A stretch of DNA of 36,974 nucleotides, taken from positions 1-36,974 of the forward strand of contig JAFDCZ010000053.1 of the NCBI GenBank assembly GCA_019312665.1, given 5' to 3'. A program made the position numbers and the translations under genes. The notes beneath the pieces were generated by a model. It was not told where the DNA came from. It saw only the letters and a program-made list of their open reading frames with translations, and ran no database searches. The DNA is from Deltaproteobacteria bacterium (GTDB lineage Bacteria; Myxococcota_A; UBA9160; UBA6930). This document shows positions 1 to 7,304 of the stretch, in pieces (position 1 is the first letter of the stretch; each line of letters begins with the position of its first letter).

Positions 1-1038
1 GCCGAACTTGCCTTTCGGCTTCTCACGCAGGTAGTGCTCGATGCGTTCTGCATGTTCAGCACTGAAGGAGCGGCCCATCTGGTCGTAAGCCCTGCGGAGC
101 GTCTCGACCGGAGCCTTCAGAAGCTCGGTGAAGTGCACGTCGACGAAACGGTCTGGGAGCTCCCCGGCCTGGCGCTGAGCTGCCGTGCCGTTCAGCGCCG
201 CGCTGAACACGGCATCGATCAGCGGGCCCAACGTCGCGAGGTCCACCTCATCGGTTCGCATCCATTGGACCATCGCCGTGGTGCTGACGGTAGAGGGCAT
301 GGTCTTGGCCGGATCCCGATGCGTCTGGACGACCCAGGCATCCGGATAGGCCTCGAAAAGCGGACCCAGCGTCATCAGGTGGGAAGGTGTCTTCAACAAC
401 CAGGTGCGCGGTGTACCGCCGTGTTGAAGCACCTGCAGGATGCGTCGATGAAAGTCGTAGAAGACCCCCGTGTCTGAGGCGACGACCGTTGCCGCCACGA
501 CCATCGGCCAATGGGGCCCGGCGAAGCACGGTGCCGTCAACGTCACGCACTCGACGGGCAGATCAGAGCGGAGCTCATGGATCGCCGCGAACTCGGGCTG
601 GACATCGGCCCAGAACTCCTGCTCGCACTCGCCAGCGGCCAATCGCTGCGCCTGACTTGCGAGCCCCTCCGAAGGAACCGGGTAGAGGGCTTCCCAGCCG
701 AGGGGTGCCCGGACACTCGGATCGAGCCAGAGCAACTCGAAAAGGATCGATGTACCGGAACGCGCCGGGCCGGTGACGAGGATGGGCGCCTCGATCGGCT
801 CGTCTCCGATGTCAGGCTGCTCGTCCAAGGCTCGTGCCAGCAGGAGCCGCGTTCGCAGAGCGCGGAGAAGCTCCTGCTTCGTCATCAGACGCCCGACCAG
901 ATGCAGCGGCGCCTGGTCAACGGCCGTCACCACCTGCTCGAAACGGCTCTCCCAGCCAGGATCGCCAAAAGCTCCAAAGTCTCCGCCGCCAAGCGACGTG
1001 CGCGCCTCCTCGAGAATCGCCGCAGGATCGAGAGGCAC
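1..1038 (-). CDS. Sulfotransferase family protein (3' end outside window; N-terminus cut by an in-frame stop)
   Basis: Transfers a sulfuryl group from PAPS to a small-molecule acceptor in the cytoplasm; the acceptor is unknown. On the minus strand the frame is open from 1059 to the window edge. It shows the PAPS 5'-phosphosulfate loop PILVTGPARSGTSILFELL (about 735-790) and the 3'-phosphate region with THRDPAKTMPS (about 300-335). The C-terminal stop lies beyond base 1. A GTG at 1036-1038 is the first usable start after a TAG at 1060-1062. The natural start is probably the GTG at 1144-1146, which has an AGGAG at 1152-1156, and the 28 codons after it read like the N-terminus of this family. 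So the gene is either truncated by about 36 residues, with the catalytic core kept, or carries a nonsense mutation or base error. Family call is firm; start and functionality are uncertain. Confidence 0.8.
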   Translation of the reverse strand, partial: MPLDPAAILEEARTSLGGGDFGAFGDPGWESRFEQVVTAVDQAPLHLVGRLMTKQELLRALRTRLLLARALDEQPDIGDEPIEAPILVTGPARSGTSILFELLWLDPSVRAPLGWEALYPVPSEGLASQAQRLAAGECEQEFWADVQPEFAAIHELRSDLPVECVTLTAPCFAGPHWPMVVAATVVASDTGVFYDFHRRILQVLQHGGTPRTWLLKTPSHLMTLGPLFEAYPDAWVVQTHRDPAKTMPSTVSTTAMVQWMRTDEVDLATLGPLIDAVFSAALNGTAAQRQAGELPDRFVDVHFTELLKAPVETLRRAYDQMGRSFSAEHAERIEHYLREKPKGKFG

Positions 1039-1059
1039 GAGCCGCCGGGCACCGACGAC

Positions 1060-1146
1060 CTACCCGCCGAGGCTACCGCCCATCGCGTTCATGCGTCGCA
1101 CCCAATCCGGGCGCTGGTAGCGCGCCGCCATGTCCAAGGGCTTCAC
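1060..1146 (-). other. Upstream 28-codon start fragment of the sulfotransferase, ending in TAG
   Basis: GTG at 1144-1146 follows an AGGAG ribosome-binding site (1152-1156) and opens a 28-codon frame containing AARYQRPDWVRRMNAMG, a typical N-terminus for this sulfotransferase family. It ends at TAG 1060-1062. The same frame continues directly afterwards with GARRLVPLDP, the expected next segment. The stop therefore interrupts one gene rather than separating two. Confidence 0.65.
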
Positions 1147-1211
1147 GTCTTCTCCTCTAGCGCGTCACGAACTCGCGACCCGCTGCCACCGGTTGGCCCA
1201 CTGCAAATACG

Positions 1212-2144
1212 TCAGGCATCCAGGAACTCGGCGAAGCGCCGAAGTCCGTCGAGAGCCTCCCGCGACCGCGACCAGGGCGCGACCATCAGACGATCCACGC
1301 CCAACTCGCTCCAGCGTTTCGCATCGTCCCGACTGTTCACGCGCGCACCGAGGCTGATCTCGAACTTCTCATGCCCCAGCTCGATCTCCTGGCGCAGCTC
1401 GCGCAAACGCTCGATCAGGGGCCGTGCCGTTTCGAGGGTATGCGCCAAGCCGATCCAGCCATCGCAATGGGTCGCCGCACGGCGCAAGGCGGCTTCCGAT
1501 TCACCCCCCGCATGGATCGGCGGCCAGGGCCGCTGCACAGGCTTCGGCTCGAAGATCACCGGATCGAACGAGAAGAACTCGCCTTGATGTTCGATCTCCG
1601 GATCGCACCACAGCCGCTTGCACAGGCCGAGCGCTTCATCCAGGCGCCGCCCTCGGGTGCGCGGATCGAGGCCCGCCGCCATCCACTCCTGACGCAACCA
1701 GCCCGCCCCGATTCCCAACTCTGCGCGGCCGTTCGAAACCACGTCCAACGTCTGCACGGCCCGCGCCGCGACGAACGGATGGCGCAGCCCCAGCAGATAC
1801 ACATGGGTACCGAGGCGAATGCGCTCGGTCTGTCCGGCCAACCAACACAACCAGCCAAATACGTCGAAGACCGGAGTCGTCGGCGGAACCGGGGGCGAAT
1901 CCTCGCCGGGATGAGGAGAGCCCGACAGATCCTTGGGAAACACCAGATGCTCCGGCATCCATACGGATTCGAAGCCCAGCTGATCCGCCAATACGGCGAC
2001 ATCCCGATGCAGAGCCGGATTCAATGCTCCGAGCGTGACACCGAATTTCAGGCTGAACCCGCCCTTCCGATGGCATCCGTCGTCTCGGGGCGCTCCATGC
2101 CAGCAGGATACCCCGGCTGGCGAAAGGGTCGAACGATTCGTCAT
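1212..2144 (-). CDS. LLM-class F420-dependent oxidoreductase (TIGR03619-like)
   Basis: Luciferase-like TIM-barrel flavin/F420 oxidoreductase; substrate unknown. The core begins with LKFGVTLGALNP and carries MPEHLVFPKD, then the subfamily hallmark GIGAGWLRQEWMAAGLDPRT about halfway along, and IHAGGESEAALRRA further on. The listed ATG at 2144 adds about 31 residues that do not resemble the family and has a GGAG only one base from the ATG. The real start may be the CTG at 2051, just before KFGVTL, with AAGGG about nine bases upstream. Transcribed toward the sulfotransferase with a 65-base gap, so the two may be co-transcribed. Family sure, start doubtful. Confidence 0.82.
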   Translation of the reverse strand: MTNRSTLSPAGVSCWHGAPRDDGCHRKGGFSLKFGVTLGALNPALHRDVAVLADQLGFESVWMPEHLVFPKDLSGSPHPGEDSPPVPPTTPVFDVFGWLCWLAGQTERIRLGTHVYLLGLRHPFVAARAVQTLDVVSNGRAELGIGAGWLRQEWMAAGLDPRTRGRRLDEALGLCKRLWCDPEIEHQGEFFSFDPVIFEPKPVQRPWPPIHAGGESEAALRRAATHCDGWIGLAHTLETARPLIERLRELRQEIELGHEKFEISLGARVNSRDDAKRWSELGVDRLMVAPWSRSREALDGLRRFAEFLDA

Positions 2145-2153
2145 GCTCCGCGC

Positions 2154-2726
2154 ATGCGCAACCCGGATCCCAGGCCGACACCGATCAGAAGCGGCTCGTT
2201 CGCTACGGCGCTCTTCGTGCTCTCGACCCTCGTCTACCCCGCCCTACCGGCCCGTGCCGATGAGACATCTGCCGCAGCACTCCTTGCGCCTTTCAAACGC
2301 GATCTCCAGCAAGCGTTGAAGTCCGGCCTCGCAAAGGGGCCTGTCGAAGCCATCGACACATGCCGGATGGAAGCGCCCAAGATTGCCGAAGCTCGAGGCC
2401 ACGCCGGACTTCGCGTCGGCCGTACCAGCCACCGCTTGCGCAACCCGGCGAACGCAAGCCCCAGCTGGGTCGAGCCCGTGCTTGCGGCCTACCTGGAGAA
2501 TACGACGGACCGGGAACCGCGTGAAATCAAACTTCCCGGAGGACGCAAGGGCTACGTCGAACCGATCCTCACCCAGGCCCTTTGCCTCACTTGCCACGGG
2601 AGCTCCCTCGCCCCAGAGGTTTCCGAGCGCCTGGCAGAGCGCTACCCGGAGGATCACGCAACGGGCTTCGCCGAGGGCGACTTGCGAGGCGTCTTCTGGA
2701 TCGAGCTACCGGCGCAGGACCAATAG
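2154..2726 (+). CDS. Secreted mono-haem Tll0287-like (DUF3365) protein
   Basis: A 190-residue exported protein. Residues about 12-35 form a signal peptide (SFATALFVLSTLVYPALPARA). The mature part carries EAIDTCRMEAPKIAEA and VGRTSHRLRNPANASPSW, both typical of the Tll0287-like/DUF3365 domain, and one c-type haem motif CLTCHG near residue 145. Family members are periplasmic haem proteins thought to serve in redox sensing or electron transfer; the specific role is not visible here. The ATG at 2154 is chosen because the signal peptide follows it; the frame runs open much further upstream but without protein-like content. It is divergent from the upstream oxidoreductase, whose listed start lies only ten bases away. 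Confidence 0.8.
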   Translation: MRNPDPRPTPIRSGSFATALFVLSTLVYPALPARADETSAAALLAPFKRDLQQALKSGLAKGPVEAIDTCRMEAPKIAEARGHAGLRVGRTSHRLRNPANASPSWVEPVLAAYLENTTDREPREIKLPGGRKGYVEPILTQALCLTCHGSSLAPEVSERLAERYPEDHATGFAEGDLRGVFWIELPAQDQ

Positions 2727-2731
2727 GGTCG

Positions 2732-2756
2732 GCGTCGTACGACGCGAACGCTCGCG
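2732..2756. terminator. Possible bidirectional hairpin between convergent genes
   Basis: Between the converging stop codons at 2726 and 2765 lies a perfect palindrome GCGTCGTACGACGC (2732-2745), overlapped by a second small hairpin CGCGA-ACGC-TCGCG (2743-2756). There is no T-run, so intrinsic termination is only a suggestion. Confidence 0.3.
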
Positions 2757-2764
2757 AGTCCTGG

Positions 2765-3940
2765 CTAGATCACTTCATCGTCCCGTAGCGCTGCGATCTC
2801 CGCCTCGTCCCAGCCGTTTTCAGCCAGGACCTCTTGCGTGTGTTCCCCGTGCAGTGGCGGCCGCCGCTCGATGCGCCCGGGCGTATCCGACAGCTTGATC
2901 GGCAGGCCCGTCGTCTTGAACGTGCCAATCTCTGGATGCGGAAGTTCCGCCAGCATGCCGCGCGCCAGCACTTGAGGGTCGTCGAAAACTTGAGCGATCG
3001 TGAGCACCGGACCACAGGGAACCCCGATCTGGTTGAATCGCTCGACCCATTCCGTCACATCGGCTTCGCCTAGCATGACCTCGATCTCCTGGGTGAGTGC
3101 GTCCCGATTCCGAACCCTCGCGGGCGCATCGCGGAAGCGCTCGTCGTCGAGCCAGTCGGGCCGGCCGAGCATCTCCGCCACCTTCTTCCACATCGCATCG
3201 CTTCCAGCCGCCAGGTTGAGGAATCCATCTCGGGCCTCGAAGCGGCCGTAGGGCGATGAGAGCGGATGGTGCTGGCCCGCGGGCCCCGGGTCGCGGCCGG
3301 CTTCGAAGTACATTCCTGCACCCCATGTGAGCACGCCGATCGTCGCCTCGAGCAGCGATGTGTCCACGATCTGTCCGCGACCGGTCCGTTCGCGGGCCAG
3401 GAGCGCGAGCTGGATGCCATGGGCAGCAAACAAGCCGCCCAGCAGATCCGAGATCGCAACGCCCGCCCGGGTGGGGCCGCTGGCCTCGGTTCCCGTCAAG
3501 GCCATGAAGCCGCTCATGCCCTGGGCGATCTGATCGAAGCCGGGCCGCTCGGCGTAGGGCCCCGTACGCCCAAAGCCGGAGATGCCGCAGTAGATCAGCC
3601 GCGGAAAGCGCGAAAGCAACGCTTCACCGCCAAGGCCGAGCCGCTCCATCACACCAGGCCGGAAGTTCTCGACCAGGATGTCGGCCTCCTCCAGGAGGCG
3701 CAGCAAAACCTGTCTCCCCTTCGGCTTGCGCAAGTCGAGGGTGATCGAACGCTTTCCCCGATTCGCGGACAAGAAGAAATACGTGTCCCGCGAAGCACCC
3801 GCGGGACGAAACTCCCGGCCCTCCCGCGCCTCCACTTTGATGACTTCAGCTCCGTAGTCGGCCAGCATCATCGTGCAGAAAGGTCCCGCCAGGTAGCGGG
3901 TCAGATCGAGAACGCGAATTCCGTCGAGAGGAGAAGCCAC
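2765..3940 (-). CDS. CaiB/BaiF family (class III) CoA-transferase
   Basis: Moves CoA between carboxylic acids in the cytoplasm. The 391-residue length is normal. It opens with PLDGIRVLDLTRYLAGPFC, has YGAEVIKVEAREGRE (29-43), the NRGKRSITLDL segment (60-70) and ISDLLGGLFAAHG, where Asp165 aligns with the catalytic aspartate of formyl-CoA transferase. The C-terminal domain contains GVPCGPVLTIAQVFDDPQV. Substrate cannot be read from sequence; formyl-, succinyl- or bile-acid-type donors are all in the family. It diverges from the 4016-5023 oxidoreductase, a common neighbour type in degradative regions. Confidence 0.92.
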   Translation of the reverse strand: MASPLDGIRVLDLTRYLAGPFCTMMLADYGAEVIKVEAREGREFRPAGASRDTYFFLSANRGKRSITLDLRKPKGRQVLLRLLEEADILVENFRPGVMERLGLGGEALLSRFPRLIYCGISGFGRTGPYAERPGFDQIAQGMSGFMALTGTEASGPTRAGVAISDLLGGLFAAHGIQLALLARERTGRGQIVDTSLLEATIGVLTWGAGMYFEAGRDPGPAGQHHPLSSPYGRFEARDGFLNLAAGSDAMWKKVAEMLGRPDWLDDERFRDAPARVRNRDALTQEIEVMLGEADVTEWVERFNQIGVPCGPVLTIAQVFDDPQVLARGMLAELPHPEIGTFKTTGLPIKLSDTPGRIERRPPLHGEHTQEVLAENGWDEAEIAALRDDEVI

Positions 3941-4015
3941 GGCACGAGCCTACCGGAGACGGGCTCGGCCCGCGGAGCCGCGGTACCCTGCCGGCCTTCA
4001 ACAGAGGGAGGTTCC

Positions 4016-5023
4016 ATGAAGATCGACGCGGGGATCATGACGGCAGACCTGGCGACGGTGCCCGAGGCGGCACGCGCGCTCGAGGAGCAGGGCTTCGACG
4101 GCCTGATCACGGCGGAGATGGCCACGGACCCGTTCTTCCCGCTCCTGCTCGCCGCCGAGCATACGGAGCGGATCGAGCTGATGACCTCGATCGCGGTGGC
4201 TTTCGCGCGCAACCCGATGATCGTTGCGGGCCTCAGCAACGATCTCCAGGCGTTCTCGAATGGCCGCTTCATCCTCGGCCTGGGCTCCCAGATCAAACCC
4301 CACATCACCAAACGCTTCAGCCAACCCTGGTCGCATCCCGCACCCCGCATGCGCGAGTTCATCCTGGCGATGCGGGCCATCTGGGATTGCTGGTACAAGG
4401 GCGAGAAGTTGGCGTTCCGCGGCGACTTCTACACGCATACATTGATGACGCCCATGTTCACCCCGACGAACAATCCGAATGGAGCGCCGCGGGTGGTGCT
4501 TGCGGCCGTCGGCCCGAAGATGACCGAGGTCGCTGGCGAGGTGGCCGACGGCATGCTCGTCCACGCCTTCAGCACACCGAAGTATTTCGAGGAAGTGACC
4601 CTGCCCGCCATCGAGCGGGGCCTCGCCACCGCTGGCCGCAAACGCGAGAACTTCGAGATCTGCTACCCGGCCTTCGTCGTTTCGGGCAGCGACGAAAAAG
4701 AGTGGGAGGCTTCGCGTACCTCGGTCACGCGACAGATCGCCTTCTACGGCTCGACACCGGCCTACAAGGGCGTCCTCGACGCCCACGGCTGGGGAGAGCT
4801 GCAGAGCGAACTGAACGCGCTTTCCAAACAAGGCCAGTGGGAAGAAATGGGGACGCTCATCACCGACGAGATCCTCGAGCAGTTCGCAGTGGTGGCCGAA
4901 CCGCATCGGGTCGCAGGCGAGTTGAAGAAGCGCTTCGCGGGCCGAATCGATCGGCTCTTCTGCACGTTTCCATTTGCCGACAAGGAGGATCGTCGGGCCT
5001 CCATCGAGGAGCTACGCGCATGA
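4016..5023 (+). CDS. LLM-class F420-dependent oxidoreductase (TIGR03617-like)
   Basis: A 335-residue luciferase-like monooxygenase/dehydrogenase. ATG at 4016 is well supported by GGGAGG five bases upstream. Visible features: MKIDAGIMTADLATVPEAAR at the N-terminus, EEQGFDGLITAEMATDPFFP, IELMTSIAVAFARNPM, FILGLGSQIKPHITKRF, and VVLAAVGPKMTEVAGEVADG, all characteristic of the TIGR03617 group. Probable F420 or FMN cofactor; substrate unknown. The stop overlaps the next start as ATGA, so the next protein is translationally coupled and probably acts with it. Confidence 0.9.
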   Translation: MKIDAGIMTADLATVPEAARALEEQGFDGLITAEMATDPFFPLLLAAEHTERIELMTSIAVAFARNPMIVAGLSNDLQAFSNGRFILGLGSQIKPHITKRFSQPWSHPAPRMREFILAMRAIWDCWYKGEKLAFRGDFYTHTLMTPMFTPTNNPNGAPRVVLAAVGPKMTEVAGEVADGMLVHAFSTPKYFEEVTLPAIERGLATAGRKRENFEICYPAFVVSGSDEKEWEASRTSVTRQIAFYGSTPAYKGVLDAHGWGELQSELNALSKQGQWEEMGTLITDEILEQFAVVAEPHRVAGELKKRFAGRIDRLFCTFPFADKEDRRASIEELRA

Positions 5024-5508
5024 TGAAACAAGTCCTTCGGTTGACCGGCCTGGGCCTCGTCGCCCTGATCGGACTGGTGGTCCTCACAGCCATCGTCGCC
5101 CGGTTCTCGGACGGGCCGATCGCCTTGTTCCCAGGCGGCAGCCTGGAAAGTGGAGACTGGGTCGAAGGGCCGGTCGCGGACTGGTCGTTCGCCGCGCAGA
5201 TCGAAGAGATCGAGATGCAACTGGCCGCGCAGGCGATCTCGCGTACGACATGGATCGTCGTTCTCGAAGGCCAGGCCTACGTGCCCTGCAGCCTCGGCTT
5301 CCCGCCGGGCAAGACCTGGCATGAGGAGGCGCTGAAGGATGGCCGGGCGATCCTTCGCATCGATGGCAACCGCTACAGGGTGAACCTGAGCAAGCTCGAC
5401 GACGATGCGATCGCCACCCGGCTCGTCGAGGCGGTCGGCAAGAAATACGGCGGCAGCCCCGGCGGCGACGGCGGCGTCTGGTTCTTCAGGCTCGACCCGA
5501 CGAGTTGA
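5020..5508 (+). CDS. Membrane-anchored small hypothetical protein
   Basis: 162 residues. An N-terminal membrane segment (about residues 6-27, LTGLGLVALIGLVVLTAIVA) is followed by a soluble domain with VEGPVADWSFAAQIEEIEMQ, SRTTWIVVLEGQAYVPCSLG and FPPGKTWHEEALKDGRAILR. The beta-rich pattern resembles a family of uncharacterised anchored proteins recalled from other environmental bacteria; I cannot assign a function. The first ATG overlaps the upstream stop by four bases, and a second ATG follows immediately. Coupling to the F420-type oxidoreductase suggests a related role, perhaps as a membrane partner; that is inference. Confidence 0.75.
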   Translation: MMKQVLRLTGLGLVALIGLVVLTAIVARFSDGPIALFPGGSLESGDWVEGPVADWSFAAQIEEIEMQLAAQAISRTTWIVVLEGQAYVPCSLGFPPGKTWHEEALKDGRAILRIDGNRYRVNLSKLDDDAIATRLVEAVGKKYGGSPGGDGGVWFFRLDPTS

Positions 5509-5524
5509 GGGCCGGCCCAGACGA

Positions 5525-5555
5525 ACGCGGCGGGAGCCAGAGGCCCCCGCCGCGT
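5525..5555. terminator. Strong hairpin between convergent genes
   Basis: A perfect 10-bp stem, ACGCGGCGGG with CCCGCCGCGT, encloses an 11-base loop that itself can pair GCC with GGC. It sits between the stop at 5508 (plus) and the stop at 5577 (minus), where a bidirectional terminator is expected. No T-run follows. Confidence 0.55.
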
Positions 5556-5576
5556 AGGAGTTCCGAACGACTGGAA

Positions 5577-5789
5577 TCAGTCGCCCCCGCACGGGTTGCA
5601 GGGATTGTCGCCGCACGGATTGTCACCGCACGGGTTGCACGGGTTCTCCGCGCACGGATTCTCCGCGCACGGGTTGCACGGGTTGGCCTCACCCTCGTGG
5701 CTATCGGCAAAGGCCACGAGCGGCAGAGCCAGAAGCCCAGCCACCGCCACAGCAAGTCCGAGACGGCGCAGATTCAGAATGCGAGTCAT
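5577..5789 (-). CDS. Small exported peptide with eight Asn-Pro-Cys (NPC) repeats
   Basis: 70 residues: a signal peptide (about 1-28, RLGLAVAVAGLLALPLVAFA then DSHEGEA) followed by a 34-residue tail made almost only of NPC units separated by nothing, AE or GD, ending in GGD. The tail has eight cysteines, all in NPC, giving CNPC pairs and C-x4-C spacing. ATG at 5787-5789 has AAGGAG six bases upstream. The layout suggests an exported metal- or cofactor-binding peptide, a disulfide-rich structural peptide, or a modified peptide; none is proven. It lies 144 bases after the DUF2330 gene on the same strand and has its own sigma-54-like promoter sequence. NPC-rich exported peptides exist in other bacteria as hypothetical proteins, to my recollection without a known function. 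Confidence 0.8.
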   Translation of the reverse strand: MTRILNLRRLGLAVAVAGLLALPLVAFADSHEGEANPCNPCAENPCAENPCNPCGDNPCGDNPCNPCGGD

Positions 5790-5814
5790 GAAGTCTCCTT
5801 GTGAAGAAAGGTAC

Positions 5815-5829
5815 GCGACTGAGATGCCA
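5815..5829 (-). promoter_or_regulatory. Candidate sigma-54 (-24/-12) promoter for the NPC peptide gene
   Basis: Read on the minus strand the site is TGGCATCTCAGTCGC: GG and GC separated by exactly ten bases, with TGGCAT in place of TGGCAC and TCGC in place of TTGC. It would place the transcript start about 14 bases before the ATG, just ahead of the AAGGAG ribosome-binding site. An NtrC-family activator is encoded at 21019-22377, though a link is not shown. Confidence 0.4.
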
Positions 5830-5933
5830 CACCTCGGCCGCGGTTTCGCCTTTCCTTTCCTCCAGCATCGCAGACTGTGCACGTTCTTAGGGTGATTTTC
5901 GTCACCTGGCACTGAAGCCCCAAACGCTGTTTG

Positions 5934-7304
5934 TCATTGATCAGGCCAGAGTCGCTTCCACCAGGGCTCAGGCTCGACAGGTTCCACAGGCGTCGAAGAC
6001 AGGCCGGCCCAGCCACGAATCTCGCCGATGTCCCAGCCCGTGAGTGTTGCCAGCGTCTGGGCCTCCTTGTCCTGCCGCTCCGGCAGGCCGCTGAGATACT
6101 CCTTTGCGGCCGGGCATTCGGCCTCGCCGGTCCAGGCGTGCTGCAAGACGTAACGCCCTTGGAAGTTGGTGCGGTCGCCAGTCTCCTGGAAGCGCAGGTC
6201 CTCCGGGAAATGGTCCCGGTCGTAGCGGACATGGAGCCGACTGACGAAGACGTTCTGTGCCGGGGAAGGCATCCGCCGCGGGGCAATCCCTGGGCCATCG
6301 GGCGGCGCGTTCTCGTCCAGCCAGAAGACCCCCAGTTCACGAAGCTCCTTGGCGGAAAGAGGATCGGCAGCGCAAGGGTCGCACCATCCCATGTCCCAGG
6401 CGTACTCGAGAAACACCACTTCGGCATTCTCGCGTCGGGTCTGCTCGCTGAAGAGCGCCTTGTAGAACTCGCCAAACCGTTCTTTCGTCGCGACCGGCAG
6501 GTTCATGCCCGTCGGGAGCTTCACGGTCCGGTAGTTCGTTGTTTCCACGCGACCCGTGCGAGTGAGGGCGTAGATGAAGAGTTCCTGGGGCCCGTCGCCA
6601 TTCACCGTGCCGAGGCGAATCGGCAGCATGAACTTCGGCGATTCGTAGGCGACCTGCAGGGGCCGGAGTGTCTGGTAGCCGGCCTTCCCCTGCTCTTCCA
6701 GATTCACCTTTGCAACGAAGAAGCGCATACCCTGCTTCAGGTAGGAGCCCAACACCGGGCCTGCTCCCTCGGGAAGGCGGTAGCCGCTCTCGGTGAGCCA
6801 GGTCTCGAGGCCCGAACTCTCCTTCGCCGAGAGAATCAGGATGTCGTACTCGCCCACCGTGTAGGAGGCTTCGATCGTCACACCCAGGCTGCGGGCTCGT
6901 TTCATCCCCCCTTCCGCCATTGCTCCGGACGGCGCCACCGCCGACAGCGTGTGCATTCGGTCCACCACCCTGCAGGGATCCTCGTCGAAGTACTCGACGA
7001 GCCGCGGCGAGGTGTATCCATCCAAGTGATCGATCACCGCTCTGTCCCCCACGTGGATCTGCTCGCGCTCGAGGAAAGTCGGAACAGGGATGACGATCGC
7101 AAACTCCTTGGGATCTCCCTTGAAATCGTTCGCCATCGTGAGGACGGTGCGATCGCCGTCGCGCACGAGGACGACCTGAGACGCCTGGTTCCACAGCTTG
7201 GTGTCGGCCTTGGCGACATAGAAGCCGCAGAAGGCCAGGGCTCCCTCAGCGAACCCCGCGAGCAAGAGGCAGGAAACCAGGAGCGGACGCAGGATGGGAC
7301 GCAT
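5934..7304 (-). CDS. Exported DUF2330 domain protein
   Basis: 456 residues. A signal peptide (RPLLVSCLLLAGFAEGALA) precedes FCGFYVAKADTKLWNQASQ, the classic beginning of DUF2330. Further on come VVLVRDGDRTVLTMANDFKG, FAIVIPVPTFLEREQIHVGD and YTVGEYDILILSAKESSGL, then a C-terminal half with WDMGWCDPCAADPLS and a Trp-rich end, PWWKRLWPDQ. The function of DUF2330 is unknown; it is predicted periplasmic or surface located. ATG at 7302-7304 is supported by GGAGGAGAAG six bases upstream and by the signal peptide. It overlaps the RnfD-like gene by 59 bases, so the two are translated together. Confidence 0.88.
   Translation of the reverse strand: MRPILRPLLVSCLLLAGFAEGALAFCGFYVAKADTKLWNQASQVVLVRDGDRTVLTMANDFKGDPKEFAIVIPVPTFLEREQIHVGDRAVIDHLDGYTSPRLVEYFDEDPCRVVDRMHTLSAVAPSGAMAEGGMKRARSLGVTIEASYTVGEYDILILSAKESSGLETWLTESGYRLPEGAGPVLGSYLKQGMRFFVAKVNLEEQGKAGYQTLRPLQVAYESPKFMLPIRLGTVNGDGPQELFIYALTRTGRVETTNYRTVKLPTGMNLPVATKERFGEFYKALFSEQTRRENAEVVFLEYAWDMGWCDPCAADPLSAKELRELGVFWLDENAPPDGPGIAPRRMPSPAQNVFVSRLHVRYDRDHFPEDLRFQETGDRTNFQGRYVLQHAWTGEAECPAAKEYLSGLPERQDKEAQTLATLTGWDIGEIRGWAGLSSTPVEPVEPEPWWKRLWPDQ

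Noticed and set aside
1060-1062. Genome-wide amber recoding
   Set aside because: TAG is used as a normal stop elsewhere in the window, for example after the genes ending at 2726, 24164 and 27955.
511-1587. Long plus-strand frame over the sulfotransferase and first luciferase-like gene
   Set aside because: Arg-rich product spanning two genes on the other strand; antisense shadow.
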